NCBI GenBank assembly: GCA_025330725.1
Contig: JAIWND010000012.1
Location: forward strand, 682,001-746,000
Direction: 5' to 3'
DNA from: Chlamydoabsidia padenii
Taxonomy: Eukaryota; Mucoromycota; Mucoromycetes; Mucorales; Cunninghamellaceae
DNA: 64,000 nt
Both the position numbers and the translations under genes were made by a program. The notes beneath the pieces were generated by a model. That model was not told the origin of the DNA, made no database searches, and saw only the letters and a program-made list of their open reading frames with translations. This document shows, piece after piece, positions 54,735 through 64,000 of the stretch (positions within the stretch are counted from its first letter, which is position 1; the number at the start of each line of letters is the position of its first letter).

Positions 54735-56765
54735 TCATGATCTTTTAGTTTTCATCAGGTGTTGGATTTCCCTAATAAATGATCGTTCTTTCCAAGCACT
54801 ATGTAAAAAAACAAAAACAAAAGCAATACCAATCAGTCAAATGCATGTTGGTAATTTTACAGTATGAGTAAAAAAGACTTACATGACAAGACATACCAAA
54901 CCAAAGCATGTACCACCAACCCCGATGTGCAATAGCTTTTGTTGAAATGATTCCCAGCCAATCCATTGTTTAGACCAAAAAGTCACAAGCCAACTTGTTC
55001 CAAATGCAGACATTGTCATATAACTTGGTAGCCATGCAAGTAAAGTCAATTGATGAGTCGATATTTCTTGAGAGCGGAAGAATGTGATAATATAATACCA
55101 ACTATAGGTAATTCGGATACCCAGATTCACCATGTTCGCCAATACAAGTCCAATCGCACCCAGTTGTAAGATATGCATAAAAAACACACCAGCACCCATA
55201 AAGCATAATGAGAAGCCAACCATATAGTAGCTGAGTTTGGCGAGATCAGATCTAGATGCCACAGCTTGGACAAATCCTTCTGTAATCCCATTGATTCCCA
55301 TAATCGGCACATACATACAATAGAAGGATAATACCAAAGGCGCGTTTCCTTCACCATGAGACCACCTTTTACCAACAAGAAGATCAATCAAAGTCGCCGT
55401 ATAATTGGTACCAAAACAGATAAAAATCAAACCAAGTATCACATGGAATCGTATAATAAGCATCAATATATCCATAGCCATTTTATTCGTGTCTTGTTTG
55501 TGCTGTTCGTTTGTTATGTTTGTCTTGTTCAAAAGCTTTGAAAAGAGTGTCCGCCCAGTCTCCTCCAATGGCTGAAACAATATACGCACCACCAGGCATC
55601 CTAGTCACAAATGAAGCAAGTATGAGTTTACATCCACATTCATCTTTTTTTTTTTTTTTTTCCACCATACCATAATTAACCACGAATGCATATACCCCTT
55701 GATCACTATCTGAGCTTAGAGCTGAGATAAGCATCTTATCACCTTCAGTGAGGACATGTTTCAATAAAGATTGCTTCGTCAGTGTAGATCCAAGAGTGGT
55801 CAAAGCGGGATCAAACCAGTACTTCCTACAAAAGAGAGGAAACAAGAGTTAGTACAATCATATCAATACCAAAATATAGAGACAATTGATTACCTTCCAT
55901 CCGATGATGACACCAATTGCATTGGGATCAGATTCGATAAATCCATTTCCTTTGTTCGTACTTTATTGAGAAAGTATCCAGCATATCCAAACGCAATCAC
56001 CAAACCATATACAAACTGAGCGACGGCAAAGGCCAAGATTCCATATACATTGTTGTTACCACTTTGTTGCCTGGCACCCCAAAGAGTTAAAGAGAAAGTT
56101 ATCAAGCACCGTAACACCACCGCCACCCCTTCAACAGAGACACGTAGTTGAAAATACATTCTGTTTAAAGCCATAATAAAGAGAGGTTCCACACAGAGTT
56201 CAATCATAGCCGCTGCACCGAATAGTGCAACTGAGATTCGATAGTAAGGGTATATAGATGCCACCGTTTCGTCAATCGTGTTGAGATAATAACCACAAGC
56301 CAAACAAGTTGTCAGTAATCCCAAGACGGTAGGTAAGTAGGATATGTTGGTAACCTTTTGTTCTTGTCCTTTAGCAGTCTGGTCACATAGTAAAGAAGAT
56401 CCAAGTGTTGTTGTTGGTGTCGCATCGCTTTGATGTTTCGTCAACGAGTTAATATCCTTGGAGTCTGGTGTTTTTAAAGTATCACCACCACGTACCAAAG
56501 CACACCGATAGCCTTCCCGGGATATGAACAGAATGGTGGAAAGTAATAGTTCTAGTTTTACAGAAGCAATACCAAACGTTTCAGCTGTTGTGTACCTTAG
56601 GACGATTTGATGGAGTATAAAGGTGAGCATACGAGACACTAGTTGTAGAAGGATGAGATATGATGCACCCTTGGCCGTCGAAGATAATAGTTGTTCATTG
56701 TTATTGTTGCTGTCAGGATCATTTTCTTGGGCAGGAGAGGAAGATGCGTCTATTTTCGGTGACAT
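54735..56765 (-). CDS. RFT1: RFT1, ER oligosaccharide-lipid (M5-DLO) translocation protein
   Basis: Four exons on the minus strand: 55894-56765, 55671-55825, 54883-55600, 54735-54798; 602 codons plus stop, close to the family length. Conserved RFT1 features are the start GASYLILLQLVSRMLTFILHQ, the FISREGYRCA motif, YWFDP in the second exon, and VRILFQPLEETGRTLFSKLL in the third. About a dozen membrane segments are spread through the protein. The last exon (AWKERSFIREIQHL) supplies the expected short cytosolic tail. RFT1 belongs to the MOP flippase superfamily and is needed for N-glycosylation; whether it is itself the Man5GlcNAc2-PP-dolichol flippase has been debated. The start is close to a GCGGGGGTTTAGAATCC element at 56815-56831. 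Confidence 0.95.
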
Positions 56766-57267
56766 ACCAGTATGACCAACAAAAAAAGTAAAAGAGAAGA
56801 GTGAACAATCGACAGCGGGGGTTTAGAATCCATTTTGTACAACCGGCATCTATCGGGGATTCAAAGTTAATCTGCAGGTGGAAATGACAAAGAGGAGCAT
56901 TGTGAACAGTGGCAAATGCAAAATAAATTAAAGAAGATAATAAAATAACATAGCATTATTCTTTCTCTTTTAGTTTATATAAGGTTGTGTGTATTAAAGT
57001 AAAAGGAGTCGACCTGAAAAGCAATATAGGGGAAGTGTTCGGCGATTAAATTTTGAAAAGGGTGCATCTCAAAATGGGACACCACTAAATTTAAAACGTT
57101 CCTTTCTCTTTTATTTTCCTTTGCCTTCCTTTCCTTATTTTACTTCATCGTCCTTCCACTTTTTTTTGTAAAAAGAAATACCCTTATTCTTTTATATACT
57201 CCAAAACCTTCCTTTTTATACTACTAATCTACCTCCTCCCTCCCTCCTCGTTGAAGCATCTCTTACT
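56766..57267. promoter_or_regulatory. Shared divergent region, RFT1 / formin genes
   Basis: A 502-bp gap between start codons. It carries GCGGGGGTTTAGAATCC at 56815-56831 and GGGGATTCAAAG at about 56857-56868 near RFT1, GCGATTAAATTTTG at about 57042-57055, and C/T-rich leader sequence before the formin start. Confidence 0.4.
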
Positions 57268-60200
57268 ATGGATATCTTTGGCATGTCTAAAAACAAGTCA
57301 AAGCAACGTTCCAGGACAGCATTGGACTCTACAACACCTTCTCCAAGTAATTTAACAATCAACACTCAAGCCCATTCTAATAATAGTATGACTCTCCCAC
57401 CTCCACGAACTTGGTCCTCAAACACTACTTTAGATCAAGCCTACACAACTAATGCCCCGTCCTATACTTTAGATGACTATTATGGTGGTGGTAAGTTAAA
57501 ACTCGATCCTCTTCTTCTTCTTTTACTTCTTCTTCTTCTATTCTAACCTTTGCTTGTGTATTTTTTTTAGGTGATGACTCTCCGACAAGTCCACAGTCCT
57601 CCAACATGGTTGAATTATCTCCTTCCACAACATACAATGGTTTGACTGAACGTGAAGTAGAAGCTCTCTTTGAAAAGATGCTTGTAAGTATATTGGTTGA
57701 TTCACTTGTATTGAAATCGAAACAAAAGTAACTCACTTTACGTCTTTGGTTACTATTGATACAGACTCGTCGAGGGATCCATGATGGAAATGCTCGTTCT
57801 GCGATGCTCTCTTTCCCTACCGAAAAGAAGTGGCTCATGGTATCGCAAGACAAACACGCCGAAACAACCCTACCAGCACCAATGGCAAGCACATCATCAA
57901 ATAAACGGAGTAATCACCATGAATACAAGGAACCTGACAAAAGTACCCCTGAATTCTACATCAAACAATTCTTGGAACCTGATATGTCTGGTGTTACTCC
58001 AAGATTGGTGGCTCATTTGGCTGTCAGTCTTCGTACCATGCCATTAAGGTAACTATTGAAAAACAAAACAAAAAAAAAAAACTCAGATCAAGAATATAAT
58101 GAAAGTAACTCTTTTAATGATTTTCTTTCTAGTTGGGTGCGTCAGTTTATTGAATCTCGCGGATTACAGGTGATCACTAATGTCATTGGCACATTAAACA
58201 AAAGGGAACAAAAGTAAGTACTAACATGTTTGTCGGCAATGTCTTTGATAGGTTATGATACTTACTAAACTTTTCCTATATGTTATTTTTATTTTAGAAC
58301 TGAAGCCGATCTTCAAATGGAGGCCGAAATACTCAAGTGCTTCAAGTCATTGATCAATAATAGGGTAGGTTGTGATCGAATTCGGTTGTAACCTCATTAT
58401 ATGGCTAACTATCAATGATTACATTATGCAATAGTGGGGTGCTCGAGAAGTAATCTCCAATCCACAGTGCATTTATCACATTGTACTCTCTTTGACGTCT
58501 CCGCCTGTTACTACAAGAAAATTGGTCTGTGAAGTCCTTGCTTTTGTTTGCCACGTGGATCTACCGAAAGGTCAAGAAATTGTACTACAAGGAATGGAAA
58601 AACTGAAGGAATATCGTCATGAATATGGCCGATTTGATGGGTGGTTGAAAATTGTGGAAGCAACATTGGATGGTCGTGGTCGCATGGGAAGTCTTGTTGG
58701 TGCAAGTGAAGATATCAAACGCCTTGGCGGGGCTCCTGACAATCACTTGGCAGATTATGCGGTAAGATACTCATCTATCCCTTTTGAATTAGGGACAACT
58801 TGATTTATCATATTGATCTTTAATCTTTATAGCTCTCAAACATGATGCTTGTTAATTCGATTATCAGTGTCATTGAAGATTCTGAAGTCCGGGTCCACCT
58901 CCGTAATCAACTCAATGCTTGTGGCCTTCAACGTATTATGGATAAAATGCAGGAATACAACAATGCAAACTTGCGACGACACATCACTATCTACAAACAA
59001 ATGAGCGACAACGACTGCGAAGATATGCTGGAAGCTTATAACGATAAAATCCTCAACAACATGGACGATCCTCGGGATGTATTCGAATCGATCTTACATA
59101 GGGTGGAAGGGACCAGGGGATATGACTTTTTACTCAGTGCATTACAACATTTACTGCTTATTCAAGATCAAGGACCTGTGCAGTAAGTTTGTGATGAATA
59201 AAGGAAAAAAAAAAAAAAAAAAAAAGACAATGAGCGAAGGAAATACTCACTTTATGCTTGTTTGCTTTGTTTTATTATATTACTAGGGTACGCTATTACC
59301 AATTACTGGACAACCTTGTCACTCAAATTGTATTGGATAGAAAAGGGCTATCATCCGATGACTTTTCTGGTGGGGTTGGTTGGTCCGTGGCATCATTGGT
59401 GGAAAAATTTGCGGAACAAGATCAACTTCAGGCTGCTATTGCTGAAGCCAAGGATGCGAAGAAAATGTATGAAAAGGCTATCAAGGAAAAACAAGAACTG
59501 GAATTGGAAATTGGCTTACAAGGAGGTAAGTCTTTTTTTTTGGGGGGGGGGCAAAATGTGGGCGATGAAATAGATGATATTTACTCGGAATTTCTATTCA
59601 ACGTCTTTGTAGATGGTTTGGTTGGACAACTGAAGGATAAAACGAACTCTTTGGAGGACCTATTGCGAATGTCTCGACACACAATCACCACACTACAGCG
59701 AAAACTCAAGGATGTACAGCAAGAATACCAAACAAATTTAGCAGCAATGAATGAACAGCTCAAGGAAATGCATCGATTGGCCTTGGAAGCAAATCCAGAT
59801 GTTGACAACAACAAGGAACAAGGACAACCAACACATGTCGTCATTGGGCGGGATGATGTGTCTCGTGCATATGATCGCTTACGTGCCCAAGCCATTCTGG
59901 AAGGGAAACCAGGTGATGATTCAAATGTAAGGCAATGCATTATGAATCCCTCTATCATCATTCCTGGAACTAACCTACTCCTTCTTTCATTTACATTAGT
60001 CTACTCATGAAATACCCAAAGCGGAAGGACTCTCGGATGCATTCAAATCGACATTGACTCAACAACTAGGTCCATCAAATGTACCAAGTGGTTTTGTAAT
60101 TCCTGGCACTTTACCTTTGATTGGATCAACACGACGTGGATTTCAACACTCTTTACGCAATGGATCAATGCCTCTTGATGATTATAATGACTCTGACCAC

Positions 60201-63024
60201 AAACAGCAACAGCAACATCAAAAAACTTCGGATGGAATCAAGATAGAATTTGGATTGAAGACTCAGGTAGACGAATTACTCCGCAACTCATCATCGCCAA
60301 TAATAGTTGGTCCTACAGAACATGCGGATAAACCTATCGGTGCTCTTGCGGCTCAATTGGAACAACAGCTGCGAAAACCTCGGGAAGAAAAACTTTTGTC
60401 TCAAAGGACCACCTCCTCAACAGTTGATCTAGTCACTGACGCAATGGAAACAACAGCAACAGCAACAGCAACTTCACCGGAATCGGTCAATAAACAAACC
60501 TCGAGATCAATCGATTCGCTACCTGGATCAGCTGCTTCTCATAATACTTCTCTGTCTTCTTCTGATGGGCATGCAACTACCAATAGCTCATCAACACTTA
60601 CCTCAGAAGCACCATCTGCTTCAGGAAGCATTCCACCACCACCACCATTACCACCTATGTCTGGAACAGTAAATGTCAATATACCTCCTCCTCCACCTCT
60701 TCCTCCCATGTCTGGCACAACAGCAAGTTCTATTCCTCCACCACCGCCTTTGCCTCCGATGTCTGGTACGGAATCATCCGCGATTCCTCCTCCACCACCA
60801 TTACCACCTATGTCTGGTACGGGATCATCAGCAGTTCCACCACCACCACCACCTCCACCTGTCTCAACAATGCCCTCAAACTCGGTGGCTAATACAACTG
60901 ATGGTGGGGTTCCACCACCACCACCACCACCACCACCACCTTCAGGATTATCGAATGGACCTCCTCCACCAATGATGGGACCTCTCCGGAAAACAATGCG
61001 GCACCAACCTGATGTTAAAACACGTGCTTTACAATGGACGAAAATGCAAAGTAACTTTATCAACAAGACAGTATGGGCAACAGAAGACGTGGATGAAATG
61101 GCATTGGAAGATGAATTGAATACTATTGGTGTATTTGATTCTATCCAAGCACTCTTTGCTCAAAAGGTTATTGAACAAAAAAGACGACAACGACAAGAAC
61201 GAAAGCAAGAAATCTGTATCTTGGATCCCAAAAAGGCATACAATATCAGTAAGTAGATCAGAAAAAAAAAAAAAAAAAAAAAGAGAGAGAAACTCACATC
61301 ATTCATTTGAAAAAAAAAAAAAAAATAGACATTGCATTATTGGCCAAGTTTAAACATATCACTTTCAAGGATGTTGCCGCTCGTATTTTAGCTGTGGATG
61401 ATCTCCTCTGTACTGAAAATGTCCTCACCAATCTTCAACTAAACGTGCCGACGGCTGAAGAAATGGGCAAGTTATCTGTCTTTGTAAAATCAGCCTCCGA
61501 AGATCAATTGGAACAACTGTCAAAACCAGACACATTCTGTGTGGAGGTAAAGGGGGGGGAGGGAATGAAGGACAAAGAGGGATGAAAACAAGTCGATCTG
61601 ATATCTGCTTTAATTAACTAGATGATGAAAATCGATCGTTACAAAGAACGGGTGGATAATATGTTATTTAGATGCACTTTTAATGACAAATATCAACAAT
61701 TGACAAAGGTAAAGAATACACAATAACTCTCACTTGGGTAAAACAGACTCAAAACTCAATTTTTTAAAACATCTCGATAGAACATGAACTCAGTTTTGGA
61801 AGCATCAATCGCTTTGAAGGAATCCCAATCATTCAAGGAACTACTGAGGGTAACTAGAAATCACCATGATGATATGCTACTAATTCTCGCTGTTTATATT
61901 GTTATATAGCTTATTCTTGTACTTGGTAATTATATGAATGGATCCACTTTCCAGGGTGGGGCTTTTGGTGTCAAGATTAGCAGTATCAACAAGGTAATAC
62001 CGAATCTGATGTTAATTGAAGAAAGGTATGGGGCGCTGTTTGATGATTACTCACTTGTATTCATTCTATTTTTTAGCTTGTGGACACCAAAGGGACGGAA
62101 GGTGATACAACATTATTACACTTTTTAGTTGACACAGTAGAAGGAAAGATGCCTCGACTACATGGATTCTTGGATGATCTTCAAGAAACTGGCCATGCCT
62201 GCCGGGTAACACTACAAGATATGGTGAAAGACTACAATGAAATACGCAGTGGCCTGCAAAAACTTCTTCAAGAACTGGATAACCATTACGGCGACGACTA
62301 CGAAGCACCTGAAGGAGATGAATTCGCCAAGACCATGTATGCCTTTAGAAACGATGCTATTGATAAATTTGAACAATTGGAAGTACGATACACCTCCATG
62401 GATGTGGCCTATAAAGACGTTGTAACATTTTATGGCGAAAATCCCGATCAAATGAAACCGGATGAATTCTTCGGGATCTTCAAGACATTTACATCAAGTT
62501 GGGAGGTACGTCCATATACTAGGTAGCATCGAATGACTAATAGACTAATCCACTCTTATTTTTTATTATAGCGGGCGATGGGTGACAACAAATCAGCTCG
62601 ACAAAAACTTGAAAAGATGGAACGTGTCCGTAAAATGGATGAAGAAAGAAAAGAACGTATCAAGGCTCAGAAACTACGAGGTGTGGATACAAGTAATGGT
62701 AAGAAATAACATTTACAGGGAAAGGGTATTGTATTTAAACTGATTTTTTGAAACTGATCTTTCTCTCTCTCTCTCTCTCATTTAGCTGATAACACTAGTA
62801 ATGATGATGACAAGAACATTATGGACAATCTCTTGGACAAACTCCGTGCTGGTGAATTGGATACAAACACAAAACGCCGTGGTGAACGCTCTGCTGCAAG
62901 ACAAGCACGAATGCAACGAAGTGAATCGGTGGCCCTTCAAGCAGAAGACTTGCTCAAAAGCATACAAACTGATGAAACTTCTTCCCCTTTTGTACCTAGA
63001 TCTAGATTACTTGCTCAAAATTAG
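57268..63024 (+). CDS. Diaphanous-related formin
   Basis: Seventeen exons: 57268-57490, 57571-57683, 57765-58048, 58133-58213, 58298-58364, 58435-58761, 58833-59182, 59287-59525, 59613-59926, 60000-61248, 61329-61546, 61622-61708, 61781-61849, 61910-61993, 62077-62505, 62572-62698, 62786-63024; 1,499 codons plus stop. Order: disordered start, Rho-binding GBD/FH3 region (about 95-560, including [17 protein letters not shown] armadillo helices), coiled coil (about 560-650), FH1 with five polyproline blocks (about 876-990, four sharing a [12 protein letters not shown] unit), FH2 actin-nucleating domain (about 1000-1400, with [18 protein letters not shown]), and a DAD motif ([11 protein letters not shown] followed by a basic patch, about 1432-1460). 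This is the autoinhibited, Rho-activated class that builds actin cables and rings at tips and septa. Confidence 0.96.
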
Positions 63025-63173
63025 GATAGTACCCCCTTTTTCTCTTCCACCCTTTTGATTAGCCTGCCCTTTAGTATCTTACACAAGATACCCTCATACA
63101 CACACACCATCTATTCCTAACATATATACAATTGACTCTTTTAAATAAAATTAACTTTACACATCCAAACTAG

Positions 63174-63212
<39 letters not shown>

Positions 63213-63230
63213 TTTTTTTTTTTTTTTTTT

Positions 63231-63692
63231 CAAAAGTCAGAGTAAAACAATCTTGAGGCTATACTGCTCCATACAGTGAACTTGGTATATTGGCCATTAT
63301 GTAAAGTTTGTTGGAAATAGGCTAAGGAATGCACAGGGTCACTTTTGTCATTAGCATCACTTGTTCATTAAGCTAGTGGAGTCCTCTTAAGATTCCAGGC
63401 GAGAGTAAGCGGGTTTTGAATCAAGTTTTATTTTATGTGTCAATTTTCGTTCTGCAACTTTTTTTCACAAAAGTCAGGGTAAAACAATCTTGAGGCTATA
63501 CTGCTTCATACAAGGTACTTGATACAATGGTCATTATGTAAACTTTGTTGGAAATAGGCTAAGGAATGCACATGGTCACTTTTGTCATTAGCATCGCTTG
63601 TTCATTAAGCTAGTAGAGTCCTCTTAAGATTCCAGGCGAGAGTAAGCGGGTTTTGAAATAAGTTTTGTCTTGTATGTCGACTTTCATTCCAC

Positions 63693-63733
<41 letters not shown>

Positions 63734-64000
63734 CGTCAGGGTAAAACGATCTTGAGGCTATACTGCTCCATACAAGGGACTTGGCACAATGGTCATTATG
63801 TAAACTTTGTTAGAAATAGGCCAAGGAATGCACAGGGTCACTTTTATCATTAGCATCGCTTGTTCATTAAGCTAGTAGAGTCCTCTTAAGATTCCAGGCG
63901 AGAGTAAGCGGGGTTTGAATCAAGTTTTATCTTGTGTGTCAATTTTCGTTCTGCAACTTTTTTTCACAAAAGTCAGGGTAAACGATCTTGAGTCTATACT
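63231..64000. repeat. Tandem repeat array, unit about 237 bp
   Basis: Units start at the word CAAAAGTCAG or its variants at 63231, 63468, 63730 and 63967. Unit lengths are 237, 262 and 237 bp, then a partial copy cut by the window end. The longer unit is explained mainly by an expanded T tract (63695-63728). Copies differ by scattered substitutions only. Each carries GTAAGCGGG[GT]TTTGAA near its end and a T-rich tail. No shared protein frame is seen. The array is preceded by a (CT)n and poly(T) stretch at 63178-63230, 3' of the formin gene. Confidence 0.92.

Overview
The window is a nuclear segment from a filamentous, early-diverging fungus, most likely a Mucoromycota/Mucorales-type genome. 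That placement is inferred from several signs. Genes are dense and carry many short introns (about 99 canonical GT-AG introns could be placed in 15 intact spliced genes, mostly 50-90 nt). Introns and intergenic DNA are AT-rich and packed with long A/T homopolymers. The proteins carry Gln, His, Ser and Asn runs. The gene set is a general fungal one with some animal-like architectures (a five-TOG XMAP215). The standard genetic code fits every model. For all spliced models except the decayed loci, the summed exon lengths are a multiple of three and end at a stop.

Layout from left to right: 1-1.75 kb, no intact gene, possible protease relic; 1755-3707 (-), two-finger GATA-type protein; 4753-12066 (+), XMAP215/Dis1 microtubule polymerase of 2,047 residues; 12306-14256 (-), HSL-type alpha/beta hydrolase; 14423-15663 (-), ankyrin-repeat protein; 15947-18683 (+), B-box + DUF2009 (UPF0652) protein; 19628-22330 (+), CP2/Grainyhead transcription factor; 22762-24399 (+), tail-anchored APSES/KilA-N protein resembling Bqt4; 24561-24974 (+), small secreted six-cysteine protein; 25159-25229 (-), tRNA-Gln(UUG); 25542-26291 (-), PEBP protein; 26515-27656 (+), Rab5-like GTPase; about 28064-28165, candidate structured RNA; 28418-30608 (-), DDHD phospholipase; 30.6-33.4 kb, gene-poor; 33407-39571 (-), UFD4/TRIP12-type HECT ligase; 40031-44331 (+), DUSP-containing USP deubiquitinase; 44634-46097 (+), PEX12; 47158-49289 (-), poly(A)-binding protein; 49.6-53.2 kb, a stretch of broken gene remnants; 53492-54510 (-), secreted protein of unknown function; 54735-56765 (-), RFT1; 57268-63024 (+), diaphanous-type formin; 63231-64000, tandem repeat of about 237 bp running off the right edge.

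No operon-like or biosynthetic clustering is visible; these are mostly independent housekeeping and regulatory genes. Functional themes are the cytoskeleton (XMAP215, formin), ubiquitin turnover (HECT ligase, USP, PEX12), membranes and trafficking (Rab5, DDHD, RFT1), RNA (PABP) and transcription/nuclear envelope (GATA, CP2, Bqt4-like). Several genes are head-to-head pairs sharing short intergenic promoters (ANK/DUF2009, PEBP/Rab, HECT/USP, RFT1/formin). A recurrent AATCCCG[AC]-type element lies upstream of many start codons and is also present in the right-edge repeat.
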